Assembly (NCBI GenBank): GCA_965242505.1
Contig: OZ251449.1
Span: 868,001-932,000, forward strand
Reading direction: 5' to 3'
DNA length: 64,000 nt
Source of the DNA: UBA2966 sp965242505
GTDB taxonomy: Bacteria; Pseudomonadota; Alphaproteobacteria; UBA2966
The notes under the pieces were generated by a model. It was given only the letters and a program-made list of their open reading frames with translations. It ran no database searches and was not told the origin of the DNA. Of the stretch, positions 53,873 through 62,782 are shown piece by piece (the first letter of the stretch is position 1; each line of letters opens with the position of its first letter). Position numbers and translations under genes: made by a program.

Positions 53873-55519
53873 TCAGAACCCCATGCCGCCCATGTCGCCC
53901 ATGCCGCCGCCCGGAGGCATCGGCGGCATTTCCTTCTTCTCCGGAATCTCGGCGACCATGGCTTCGGTGGTGATCAGGAGCCCGGCAACCGACGCGGCGT
54001 CCTGAAGCGCCGCCCGAACCACCTTGGCCGGATCGATGACGCCCGCCTTGACGAGGTCCGTATAGGTCTCGTTCTGGGCGTCGAAGCCGAACCTCGCGTC
54101 CTTCGACTCGAGAATCTTGCCGGCGACCACGGCGCCGTCGTGACCGGCGTTTTCCGCGAGCTGGCGAAGCGGCGCTTGCAGGGCGCGGCGCACGATGTCG
54201 ATGCCGACGTCCTGGTCCCGGTTTTCGCCCTTGGCCCGGTCCAGCGCCTTGATGGCGCGAAGCAGGGTCACGCCGCCACCGGGGACCACGCCCTCCTCCA
54301 CGGCCGCTCGGGTCGAGTGAAGGGCGTCGTCGACGCGGTCCTTGCGCTCCTTCACCTCGACCTCGGTCGATCCGCCGACCTTGATCACCGCGACGCCGCC
54401 GGCCAGCTTCGCCAGACGCTCCTGCAACTTCTCGCGGTCGTAGTCGGAAGTGGTCTCCTCGATCTGGGCGCGGATCTGGCCGCAACGGCCGGTGATCTCG
54501 CGCTTCTTGCCGGCGCCTTCGACGACCGTGGTGTCGTCCTTGTTCACGATCGTCCGCTTGGCCCGACCCAGCATGTCGAGCGTGACGTTCTCGAGCTTGA
54601 TGCCGAGATCCTCGCTGATCACCTGAGCGCCGGTCAGGATGGCGATGTCCTCGAGCATGGCCTTGCGGCGGTCGCCGAAGCCCGGAGCCTTCACGGCGGC
54701 GATCTTGAGGCCGCCGCGCAACTTGTTGACCACGAGCGTGGCCAGGGCCTCGCCTTCGACGTCCTCGGCGATGATCAGCAACGGCCTGCCCGACCGCGCC
54801 ACGGCTTCGAGAATGGGCAGCATGGCTTGCAGGCTGGAGAGCTTCTTCTCGTGAAGGAGAATGTAGGGATCCTCCAGCTCCGCCTGCATCTTCTCGGCAT
54901 TCGTGACGAAATACGGCGAGAGGTAGCCGCGGTCGAACTGCATTCCCTCGACGACGTCGAGCTCGGTGGCGAGGCCCTTGGCCTCCTCGACCGTGATCAC
55001 GCCTTCCTTCCCCACCTGCTGCATGGCCTCGGCGATGATCTCGCCGATCTCGCCTTCGCCGTTGGCGGAGATGGCGCCGACCTGGGCGATCTCCGCTTCC
55101 GAGCGCACGCTCTTCGATGCGCCCTCGATAAAGCCGGTCGCGGTCTCGACGGCCTTGTCGACGCCGCGTTTGAGATCCATCGGGTTCATGCCCGCGGCGA
55201 CCGCCTTCATGCCCTCGCGAACGATCGCCTGAGCCAGAACGGTGGCCGTGGTCGTGCCGTCGCCGGCGACGTCGCTGGTGCGGCTCGCCACCTCGCGGAG
55301 CATCTGGGCGCCCATGTTCTCGAACTTGTCCTCGAGTTCGATTTCCTTGGCGACGGTAACGCCATCCTTCGAAATCCGGGGCGCGCCGAAGGACTTGTCC
55401 AGAATGACGTTGCGACCCTTGGGACCCAGCGTCACCTTCACGGCGTCAGCCATTACGTTGATCCCGCGGAGCATGCGTTCCCGGGCCGACTCCCTGAGCT
55501 TGATGTCCTTCGCAGCCAT
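53873..55519 (-). CDS. groEL: 60-kDa chaperonin GroEL
   Basis: ATP-dependent folding chamber, 548 residues. ATG 55519 (MAAKDIKLRESARERMLRGI) has GGGGAAG nearby; a TTG three codons upstream is less likely. Conserved ATP motifs are VTLGPKGRNVILDK and DVAGDGTTTATVL; the C-terminus is the GGM-rich GGGMGDMGGMGF. It is normal in length and intact. No groES is found upstream, where it would be expected. A promoter is predicted at 55724-55752. Confidence 0.97.
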   Translation of the reverse strand: MAAKDIKLRESARERMLRGINVMADAVKVTLGPKGRNVILDKSFGAPRISKDGVTVAKEIELEDKFENMGAQMLREVASRTSDVAGDGTTTATVLAQAIVREGMKAVAAGMNPMDLKRGVDKAVETATGFIEGASKSVRSEAEIAQVGAISANGEGEIGEIIAEAMQQVGKEGVITVEEAKGLATELDVVEGMQFDRGYLSPYFVTNAEKMQAELEDPYILLHEKKLSSLQAMLPILEAVARSGRPLLIIAEDVEGEALATLVVNKLRGGLKIAAVKAPGFGDRRKAMLEDIAILTGAQVISEDLGIKLENVTLDMLGRAKRTIVNKDDTTVVEGAGKKREITGRCGQIRAQIEETTSDYDREKLQERLAKLAGGVAVIKVGGSTEVEVKERKDRVDDALHSTRAAVEEGVVPGGGVTLLRAIKALDRAKGENRDQDVGIDIVRRALQAPLRQLAENAGHDGAVVAGKILESKDARFGFDAQNETYTDLVKAGVIDPAKVVRAALQDAASVAGLLITTEAMVAEIPEKKEMPPMPPGGGMGDMGGMGF

Positions 55520-55723
55520 TGCTTTCAACTTCCCCTATTCCAAGACATTCATCACGTCCAATTCACGCATGACGACGGGTTCCCCGCCGTTCATGGCGAC
55601 CTCGGCGCCGGACCGCTTCCCGAACGGGATGCGGTCCCTTCAACCTTCACGTCGAGAGGCGAAAGACCGCCACCGTGACCCGGCGCGCCAGCGCCCAAAT
55701 CCCGCAGGCGCCAACGTACGGCG

Positions 55724-55752
55724 TATATAGTGACGCGCCGATTCCCTGTCAA
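55724..55752 (-). promoter_or_regulatory. Predicted sigma70-type promoter of groEL
   Basis: Minus strand TTGACA (55747-55752), 17 bp, TATATA (55724-55729). Both boxes are near-consensus. It would give a 5' leader of about 200 bases. No CIRCE (TTAGCACTC-N9-GAGTGCTAA) was seen, so heat control is not explained by HrcA here. Between this and 55947 no gene or other element was recognised. Confidence 0.7.
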
Positions 55753-55946
55753 CGGGGGAGAGGGCCAGGGAGGAAACCCTTTTCAGGAAAACCCATCGAG
55801 GGCGCCCCCCGGCTCCCCTTCCCTTCCCGTTTCCGGGGTCGAGCAACGGCAGGCGCGAGAGAAAGAATGCGGGGGAGCGAGCGGATGAAACCACCGCGCA
55901 GCGTATCGGCGCGCGCCTATCGGCCCCGTCCATCGGAATTATGCGC

Positions 55947-55996
55947 AAATTAGCCGTCTTATCGATATTTCGTAAATCGGCTAATTTTGGTATAAA
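55947..55996 (+). promoter_or_regulatory. Inverted-repeat operator and promoter of the AAA ATPase gene
   Basis: AAATTAGCCG (55947-55956) and CGGCTAATTT (55978-55987) are perfect 10-bp inverted arms, centre to centre 31 bp. A TATAAA box (55991-55996) lies just after the right arm; the -35 is weak. Transcription would start within a base or two of the ATG at 56003, and no ribosome site is present, so the mRNA is probably leaderless. Confidence 0.6.
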
Positions 55997-56002
55997 GCCT
56001 GA

Positions 56003-57208
56003 ATGAATCCTGTGGACAACCCCTTTGCGCCCGGCGCGGGCATCCCGCCTCCGGAGCTCGCCGGGCGGGACGAGTTGCTTGAATCCATCTGCGTTTCCGT
56101 GGAACGGACGCGCCGTTCGCTGGCGGCGCGAAGCGTGTTGCTGCTGGGGCTGCGCGGCGTCGGCAAGACCACCCTGCTCGACCGCGTATATCGGGACGCC
56201 CAGGAAGCCGGTCTCGCCACCCTCATGATCGAGGCGACCGAACGGAGCGCTCTGCCGGTGCTGCTCGCCATCGAACTACGCGGCGTTCTTCTACGGTTGT
56301 CACGGCAGCATATGGCTCGCGACCTGATCCTCCGCGCCTCGAGAGCGCTTGCCGGATTCGTGTCTGCGCTGAAAGTGAAGTACGGCGACGTCGAGATGAG
56401 CATCGATGGGCCTGTCGAACCGGGCGTCGCCGACAGCGGGAATCTGGAACACGACCTCATGGACCTGTTCGAAGTGGTCGGTGCGGCCGCGTCCAACTCG
56501 AACACCGCGCTGATCGTAATCGTCGACGAGTTGCAGTATGTCCCGAAGGCGGATCTGGCCGCGCTGATCGCCGCCCTGCATCGCGCCGGGCAGAGAGGAC
56601 TCCCGGTTTTCCTCGCCGCCGCCGGGCTACCGCAGATTCGGGCGCAGACCGCCGAAGCCAAGACGTATGCGGAGCGCCTGTTCGAGTTTCGGGAAGTCGG
56701 CCCTCTCGACGAGAAAGCCTCCGAGGACGCGATCGCAAAACCCGTCCGCGCGCGGAACGCCGACGTCGGCGCCGACGCCCTGCGGAGGATCGTGGCCGAA
56801 ACGCAAGGCTATCCGTACTTCCTGCAGGAATGGGGAAAGCGCGTCTGGGACATCGCGCAGCATTCGTTGATCACCGCGAGGGACGTCGAGCGCGCGTCGA
56901 ACGAAGTGACGGCCTCTCTCGACGCGGGCTTCTTCAGAGCTCGCCTCGATCGCCTGACGCCGTCCCAGAAGCGCTACCTGCGCGCCATGGCGGAACTCGG
57001 CCCCGGCCCGCACCGTTCGGGGGAGATCGCGCGGGTGCTCGGCCGCAAGGTCACTTCGCTCGGTCCCACGCGCAGCCAGTTGATCGCCAAAGGCATGGTC
57101 TGGAGCCCGACCCATGGCGACACCGCCTTTACCGTTCCCCTGTTCGACCAGTTCCTGCGCCGCATCATGCCCGATGCCGAATCCGAATGGCGGGGCGCCG
57201 GTCGGTAA
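56003..57208 (+). CDS. AAA-type ATPase with winged-helix-like C-terminus
   Basis: A 401-residue ATPase of the ORC/STAND-like 'ATPase domain' group. Residues 20-35 have AGRDELLESICVSVER, Walker A is GLRGVGKTTLLDR, Walker B ALIVIVDELQYVP and sensor-1 region LPVFLAAAGLPQ. The C-terminal third (LTPSQKRYLRAMAELGPGPH, then GEIARVLGRKVTSLG and SQLIAKGMVW) looks like a winged helix. Such genes occur alone on chromosomes and in mobile elements; function is unknown. The start has no ribosome site. It interrupts the region between mazG and hflX. Confidence 0.75.
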   Translation: MNPVDNPFAPGAGIPPPELAGRDELLESICVSVERTRRSLAARSVLLLGLRGVGKTTLLDRVYRDAQEAGLATLMIEATERSALPVLLAIELRGVLLRLSRQHMARDLILRASRALAGFVSALKVKYGDVEMSIDGPVEPGVADSGNLEHDLMDLFEVVGAAASNSNTALIVIVDELQYVPKADLAALIAALHRAGQRGLPVFLAAAGLPQIRAQTAEAKTYAERLFEFREVGPLDEKASEDAIAKPVRARNADVGADALRRIVAETQGYPYFLQEWGKRVWDIAQHSLITARDVERASNEVTASLDAGFFRARLDRLTPSQKRYLRAMAELGPGPHRSGEIARVLGRKVTSLGPTRSQLIAKGMVWSPTHGDTAFTVPLFDQFLRRIMPDAESEWRGAGR

Positions 57209-57262
57209 CGACGAACACGGCTTTCATTAAAAATCGCTCGACGAAAGGGTGAGATTTCGAGG

Positions 57263-58600
57263 TCATCGAACGGCCGGCGTTTCCTCGGCCTTCAAGCGAT
57301 GCTCCAAACGGGCGACGTCAGGGGCGTCCAGTCCCACCTTCACATGAGCCAGGCCGTCCACGTCCTCGCGGCTGACCACGTTTCCATGCCGATAGAGCCA
57401 GGCGAGCGTCGCCCCGTCTCCGAGCGAAATCCGCAGGTCCAGCGTTCTGCGGCCACCGGACAGCAACCGGTCCATCTCCGACAGGAGCTCGTCGACCCCC
57501 TCCCCCGTACGCGCGGAAACGGGTATCTGCCGAGGATCGGCGGCGGCCGGCCGGGTCGTCACGGCGGCGCGCCCGTCGGGGTCCAGCAGGTCGATTTTGT
57601 TGAGCGCCTCGAGCGTTCGGTCGGTCGCGCCCGCCGCGACGCCGAGCTCCTCCAGGACGGCGAGCACGTCGGCCTTTTGCCGGGCGGATTCCGGATGGGA
57701 CACGTCCCGCACGTGCACGATCAGATCCGCCGCCACGACCTCTTCCAGCGTCGCACGGAAGGCGGCGACGAGAGCCGTCGGAAGATCGGAGATGAATCCG
57801 ACCGTGTCCGACAGTATGACGCGACGGCCGCTCGGTAGCGCAATGCCCCGCATCGTCGGATCCAGCGTCGCGAACAGCATGTCCTCGGCCGCCACGCCGG
57901 CGTCGGTCAGGCGATTGAACACCGTCGATTTGCCCACGTTGGTGTACCCCACCAGCGCGACGACCGGATAGGGCGCTTTCTTGCGGCTGGACCGGTGGAG
58001 TCCGCGCGTCCGGGTCAACCGGCCGAGCTCCCGCTTCAGGCGCGCTATCCGTTCCGCGATCTGACGACGGTCGGCTTCGATCTGGCTCTCGCCGGGACCG
58101 CCCATGAAACCGAAACCGCCACGCTGGCGTTCGAGGTGCGTCCACGACCTCACCAGTCGGCTTCGCTGGTATTCCAGGGCCGCCAGATCGACTTGCAGGC
58201 GGCCCTCTCGGGTCCGCGCGCGGGCGCCGAATATCTCCAGGATCAGCCCGGTGCGATCGATCACCTTGCAATTCCAGGCGCGTTCGAGATTCCGTTGCTG
58301 GATCGGACTCAACTTTCCGTCCACGATGCAGACTTCGGCGGAGAGTTGGCGAGTCAGGCGGCCGATGCTCTCGACGCGGCCATTGCCGAACAGTGTCGCC
58401 GGCCGCGGCCGCGCGACGACGACCGCCTCGGAATGCGCGACGACGAGTTCGATGGCTTCGGCCAGACGCGTCGCCTCATCGAGCGCGGAAACGGCGTCCC
58501 TGACCGAATCGGAACCGTCGCGCGTCCTGTTCAGGCGCGGAAGAAAAACCAAGGCGGTTCCGCTCCGGACGGAACGGCTCCGATCCGGTCCATCGCTCAC
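57263..58600 (-). CDS. hflX: Ribosome-associated GTPase HflX
   Basis: GTPase that splits stalled ribosomes, 445 residues. The N-terminal domain has GNGRVESIGRL and FNPLSPIQQRN-like DGKLSPIQQRNLE; the conserved FGFMGGPGESQIEADRR precedes the G domain. G1 is VGYTNVGKST, G3 DTVGFISDLP and G4 NKIDLL. It is downstream of hfq, the usual order. The next gene to the right on the same strand is hfq, 40 bp away. Confidence 0.95.
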   Translation of the reverse strand: MSDGPDRSRSVRSGTALVFLPRLNRTRDGSDSVRDAVSALDEATRLAEAIELVVAHSEAVVVARPRPATLFGNGRVESIGRLTRQLSAEVCIVDGKLSPIQQRNLERAWNCKVIDRTGLILEIFGARARTREGRLQVDLAALEYQRSRLVRSWTHLERQRGGFGFMGGPGESQIEADRRQIAERIARLKRELGRLTRTRGLHRSSRKKAPYPVVALVGYTNVGKSTVFNRLTDAGVAAEDMLFATLDPTMRGIALPSGRRVILSDTVGFISDLPTALVAAFRATLEEVVAADLIVHVRDVSHPESARQKADVLAVLEELGVAAGATDRTLEALNKIDLLDPDGRAAVTTRPAAADPRQIPVSARTGEGVDELLSEMDRLLSGGRRTLDLRISLGDGATLAWLYRHGNVVSREDVDGLAHVKVGLDAPDVARLEHRLKAEETPAVR

Positions 58601-58640
58601 GACGCCGGAGCTTTCATCGCTCCCGCCGGTGTCCGGGATT

Positions 58641-58898
58641 CTATTCTCCCTCGGGGGCGTCGGCGTCCGCCGGGTCGAACAGTTGAACCGGCTGGTTCGG
58701 CATCACCGTCGAGATCGCGTGCTTGTACACGAGCTGAATGTGACCGTTCCGACGCAACAGCACGCAGAAATTGTCGAACGAACCGATGACGCCCTGAAGC
58801 TTCACCCCGTTGACCAGAAACACGGTGACCGGGACCTTGTTCTTCCGGATTCGGTTGAGAAAGGTGTCTTGCAGATTTTGGCTCTTGTTCGCGGCCAT
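58641..58898 (-). CDS. hfq: RNA-binding protein Hfq
   Basis: Sm-like RNA chaperone, 85 residues. Sm1 starts QNLQDTFLNRIRKNKVPVTV, with VFLVNGVKLQGVIGSFDNFC, and Sm2 is LVYKHAISTVMP. Residues Q, D and the YKHA motif for RNA binding are present. A short acidic tail follows (DADAPEGE). It precedes hflX in the conserved order. Confidence 0.98.
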   Translation of the reverse strand: MAANKSQNLQDTFLNRIRKNKVPVTVFLVNGVKLQGVIGSFDNFCVLLRRNGHIQLVYKHAISTVMPNQPVQLFDPADADAPEGE

Positions 58899-59036
58899 GT
58901 CTTTTCCGCCCCGTCCTGTGCGCGATCGACCGGCGCCATCGTCACATTCGTCCAGATGGGGACTCGGTCATCCTGCGACTTTACCGCCCGAACCAACATA
59001 TGGCGCGCCGCGGTCCGCGACAAGGGCCTGCCCGCC

Positions 59037-59888
59037 CTATCGCCCCGACAGATACGCATCGTAGAGGGTCCGCAAGGTCCGGGTCACCGGGCCCGGCGCG
59101 CCGGCGCCGACCGGGACGTCGTTGATCTGGACGACGGGCGTCACGGAGGACGTCGTGCTGGTCAAGAACGCTTCGCTCGCCGCTTCCGCTTCCCCGAGGG
59201 TGAACGGTCGTTCCACGAGGCGCCGCTGTTGCTTCATCGCCAGATCGCCGACCGCCATCCGCGTGACCCCCGCGAGGATGGCATTGTCGAGATGGCGCGT
59301 GATCAGATCTCCCGCGTGGTCGACGATCCAGGCGTTGGTGGAGCTGCCTTCCGTAACGCGGCCGTCTTCGTCGACCATCCAGGCTTCGTAAGCGCCGGCT
59401 TCCCTGGCCTTCTGTTTGGCGAGGACGTTCGGGAGGAGAGAGACGGACTTGATGTCGCACCTCTTCCAGCGGACGTCCGGGACCGTGACGACCCTGACCC
59501 CCCTCTCGACGACGGCGGCGGGACGCGGCGGCGCGTTGCGCGCGGTCGCCACGACGGAGGTCCCGCAATCGTCGGGAAAGGCGTGATCGCGTTTGGCCAC
59601 GCCGCGCGTCATCTGCAAGTAGACGATCCCATTGGCGACCCGGTTGCGCCGGACGATTTCCTCGAGGACGACGGCCAGCGCGCCGCGGGACATGGCCGCC
59701 TTCATGCGGAGCTCGGACAGCGATCGATCGAGCCGGTCGAGATGCGGTTCCATGTCGGCGAGGCGTCCGTCCCGCACGGCGATGACCTCGTAGACGCCGT
59801 CGGCGAACTGATAACCGCGGTCTTCGACGTGAACGGCCGCGTCGGCGAACCGCGCATACCGGCCGTTGACGTAGGCGATCCGGGACAT
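59037..59888 (-). CDS. dat: D-amino-acid transaminase-like class IV aminotransferase
   Basis: PLP-dependent fold-type IV transaminase, 283 residues from ATG 59888 (MSRIAYVNGRYARFADA). The PLP lysine is K147 in WKRCDIKSVSLLPN; the PLP phosphate motif is EGSSTNAWIV and LAGVTRM. The early VEDRGYQFADGVYEV is typical of D-alanine aminotransferases. It lies between trkH and hfq in the same orientation, as in many Rhodospirillales. Activity on D-Ala is a family inference. Confidence 0.88.
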   Translation of the reverse strand: MSRIAYVNGRYARFADAAVHVEDRGYQFADGVYEVIAVRDGRLADMEPHLDRLDRSLSELRMKAAMSRGALAVVLEEIVRRNRVANGIVYLQMTRGVAKRDHAFPDDCGTSVVATARNAPPRPAAVVERGVRVVTVPDVRWKRCDIKSVSLLPNVLAKQKAREAGAYEAWMVDEDGRVTEGSSTNAWIVDHAGDLITRHLDNAILAGVTRMAVGDLAMKQQRRLVERPFTLGEAEAASEAFLTSTTSSVTPVVQINDVPVGAGAPGPVTRTLRTLYDAYLSGR

Positions 59889-59905
59889 GATCCGACTCCG
59901 TCTCG

Positions 59906-61360
59906 TTACACTCGCCGAAACGCGCCGGCGAGAAACGCCAGCAGGGCGAACACTTCCAACCTCCCCAGGAGCATCGCCATGCACAGCGTCCACTTCGCCC
60001 CCGCCGCGAGAGCATCGTAGCCCCCTTCCCCGCCCGCGGCCAGCGCCGCCAAGGGGCCGGTGTTGCTCAAGGTTGCCGCGCTCGCCATGAACGCGTGATG
60101 GAATTCCAGCCCGAAGAAGGAGAGCGCGACGCCGATGAGGCCCAGCGCGACTGCGTAGGTGCAGAAAAACGTCAGGATGCCGCTCAACGGCGACTCGTCC
60201 GCCGCCCGGCCCGCATAGACGATCCGCCGGACGGCGCTGGGATGGGCCAGCCGGTTCAGCTCGCGAGCCGCCAGCTTGATCAGGAGGGAAAGCCTCAGCA
60301 GCTTGAGGCCGCCGGTGGTCGAACCCGTGCATCCGCCGATGAGCGCCAGCACGGTCAGCAGCAGTGTCGCGAACAACGGCCAACTCGTGGGCTCGCCATT
60401 GTGGAACCCGGTGGTCGTCATCATGGAAACGACGTTGAAGAGTCCCGTGCGAATCGATCCGAACGTTCCCGAATGCCCGGCCGCGAAGAGGATCGCGGCG
60501 AGCGCCGCGCTGCCCGCCAAGGCGATGGCGATGAGGTATCTCACTTCCGGGTCACCCGCGTAGACCCGCCATCCCCGACCGTGAAACAGCGCCCAATGAA
60601 AGGTGAAGTTCACGGCGCCGACCAGCATGAAGACGACGAGAACGGCCTCCACCGCCGGCGAGGAGATCGATGCGATCGACCCGTCCCGGGTGGAGAAGCC
60701 GCCGGTGGACAATGTGCTCATCGCCAGGCAGATCGACTCGAAGATGCCGATGCCGGCGAGAAACAGGCTCAGGGCGCAGGCCGACGTCAGCGCCAGATAG
60801 ACCCACCAGATGGCTTGCAGGGACTGCGCCAGTTGAACCCGGAGGTCGTGGCGCTCCCCGCGGGGCATGGCGCTACGGAACAGTTTCATGGCCCCGCCGC
60901 TATAGAAGGACAGCAGGACGACCGTCAGCATCAGGGCGCCGAGGCCCCCGAGCCACTGTAGCAACGCCCGCCAGACGAGAACGCTGCGTTCGACGATCTC
61001 CAGCTCGGCAATAACCGTCGCGCCCGTGGTGGTGAGGCCCGACATCGCCTCGAAATACGCATCGGCCGCCGTCGGCGTGACACCGATGTGATACAGGGGC
61101 AACGCCCCGAAAAACGGCAGCACCAGCCAGACCAGAACCGCCAGCGCGAAGGCCTCTCGCTGATTGGGGCGCCGCGATATGCCGCGCGTAGCGGCGACGA
61201 GGGCGCCGCCCGCGAACAAGGTCACGCCGGCGGAGACCAGAAAGGTCCACGCCTGATCGGTTTCCGCGTATCCGAAAGCCACGAACGCCGGCGCCAGCAT
61301 CGTCAGGGCGAACCCCGCCAGCGTCCATCCCAGGGTGGACAGCGCGACTACGTACACCAT
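59906..61360 (-). CDS. trkH: Trk potassium uptake protein TrkH
   Basis: Membrane component of the Trk K+ transporter, 484 residues. Four pore filters are visible: GLTTTGATV, STLSTGGFST, MMTTTGFHN and TLSNTGPLA. About ten hydrophobic segments agree with the MPM repeat structure. It is 21 bp downstream of trkA and precedes dat by 17 bp, forming one transcription unit. Confidence 0.95.
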   Translation of the reverse strand: MVYVVALSTLGWTLAGFALTMLAPAFVAFGYAETDQAWTFLVSAGVTLFAGGALVAATRGISRRPNQREAFALAVLVWLVLPFFGALPLYHIGVTPTAADAYFEAMSGLTTTGATVIAELEIVERSVLVWRALLQWLGGLGALMLTVVLLSFYSGGAMKLFRSAMPRGERHDLRVQLAQSLQAIWWVYLALTSACALSLFLAGIGIFESICLAMSTLSTGGFSTRDGSIASISSPAVEAVLVVFMLVGAVNFTFHWALFHGRGWRVYAGDPEVRYLIAIALAGSAALAAILFAAGHSGTFGSIRTGLFNVVSMMTTTGFHNGEPTSWPLFATLLLTVLALIGGCTGSTTGGLKLLRLSLLIKLAARELNRLAHPSAVRRIVYAGRAADESPLSGILTFFCTYAVALGLIGVALSFFGLEFHHAFMASAATLSNTGPLAALAAGGEGGYDALAAGAKWTLCMAMLLGRLEVFALLAFLAGAFRRV

Positions 61361-61381
61361 GGGGAACCGTCGGAGAGCTCT

Positions 61382-62758
61382 TCAGAAATACTCGAGACGC
61401 ACGGAGAACATTTTTTCAAAATGCCTGACCCTTCTGGCGGTCGTGAAGACCACTACCCGGTCCTTGGGCTGAATCACCGTACCGCCTCTGGGAATGATGA
61501 CTTCGTCGCCGCGAATCACCGCCCCCACGATCATGTCGCCCGGGAGGTTCGCGTCCCTGATCGGAATGCCGACCATGGACGAAGTCTCCATGGCCTCCGC
61601 CTCGATGATTTCGGCCAGCCCGTCCCCGAGGCTGTGGACTCCGCGAATGCGGCCGCGCCTCACGTACTGGAGGATTCGCGACACCGTGATGGCTCGGGGA
61701 TTGACCATCACGTCGATTCCCAACGACGTCAGCAACGGTTCGAACGTCACGTTGTTGATCAGCGTGATGGCCCGCTTGCAACCTTCGTTCTTCGCGAGCA
61801 GCGACGCCAGGATGTTGACCTCGTCGTCGTTGGTCACCGCCACGATCGTTTCCGTGGCTTGCACGTTGGCCTCGTTGAGCATGTCGTGGTCCAGGACGTC
61901 GCCGTGCAGGACCACCGTTCGCCGCAACCGTTCGGCGATCTCGCCCGCGCGTTCCCGGTTGTGCTCGACGATCTTGGGAGAAACCCTGGAATGGGACTCC
62001 TCGATTTCCCTGGCGAGCGACAGGCCGACGTTGCCCCCCCCGACGATCAGCACCCGGCGCGCCTCGACTTCCTCGTGTCCGAATGCCGCCAGGGCGCGCG
62101 GCACGTGATCGACTTCGGCCGCGAAGTAGACCTCGTCGCCGACGGCCATCGAACTGTCTCCCGACAACACCATGACTTCCCGGTCGCGGGTGATGCCCAT
62201 GACCCGGATATGGAGGTCGGGAAACAGCTCGGTCAGCCGTCGCAGCGGCGTGTCGACGACGGGACACCCTTCGTCGAGGCGCGTCGCGATCACCTGCACC
62301 CTGCCCTCTGCGAACGGAACCATGTCGATCGCCCCGGGAACCTGTAGACGGCGCATGACGGCGCGGGCGACCTCGATCTCCGGAGAGATGGTCACGTCGA
62401 TGGGCAGATTCTCGCGGGTGAACAGGTCGCTCCACACGGGATCGAGATAGTTCTGGGCTCGGATGCGGGCGATCTTCGTGGGAACGTCGAAGAGGCTGTG
62501 CGCGACCTGGCACGCGATCATGTTGACTTCATCGCGCTGCGTGACGGCGATGATGACGTCGGCTCCGTCCGCGTCGGCGGCGTCGAGCACGTCCGGATGG
62601 GATGCGAACCCGACGATGCCCTGAACGTCCAGTTGATCGCTGACCCGTTTGACGAGCTCGGGCGACTGATCGACGACCGTCACGTCGTTCTTCTCGCTCG
62701 ACAGGTACCGGGCGATGTTGAAGCCGACCAGGCCGGCGCCGCACACGATGACTTTCAT
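61382..62758 (-). CDS. trkA: Trk potassium uptake NAD-binding protein TrkA
   Basis: Cytoplasmic regulator of TrkH, 458 residues, with two RCK halves. The first Rossmann motif is VCGAGLVGFNIARYL, the second LIVGGGNVGLSLAREI. TrkA_C domains follow each half (for example GMGITRDREVMVLSGDSSM and the region before the C-terminus). Full-length two-domain type, as in E. coli. It lies between ntrX and trkH. Confidence 0.96.
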   Translation of the reverse strand: MKVIVCGAGLVGFNIARYLSSEKNDVTVVDQSPELVKRVSDQLDVQGIVGFASHPDVLDAADADGADVIIAVTQRDEVNMIACQVAHSLFDVPTKIARIRAQNYLDPVWSDLFTRENLPIDVTISPEIEVARAVMRRLQVPGAIDMVPFAEGRVQVIATRLDEGCPVVDTPLRRLTELFPDLHIRVMGITRDREVMVLSGDSSMAVGDEVYFAAEVDHVPRALAAFGHEEVEARRVLIVGGGNVGLSLAREIEESHSRVSPKIVEHNRERAGEIAERLRRTVVLHGDVLDHDMLNEANVQATETIVAVTNDDEVNILASLLAKNEGCKRAITLINNVTFEPLLTSLGIDVMVNPRAITVSRILQYVRRGRIRGVHSLGDGLAEIIEAEAMETSSMVGIPIRDANLPGDMIVGAVIRGDEVIIPRGGTVIQPKDRVVVFTTARRVRHFEKMFSVRLEYF

Positions 62759-62782
62759 GGATGAGGCCCGCCTGCCGTGGGT

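Noticed and set aside
55520..55980. groES upstream of groEL, or a CIRCE element
   Set aside because: No open frame on the minus strand resembles GroES, and no TTAGCACTC-type arms were found.
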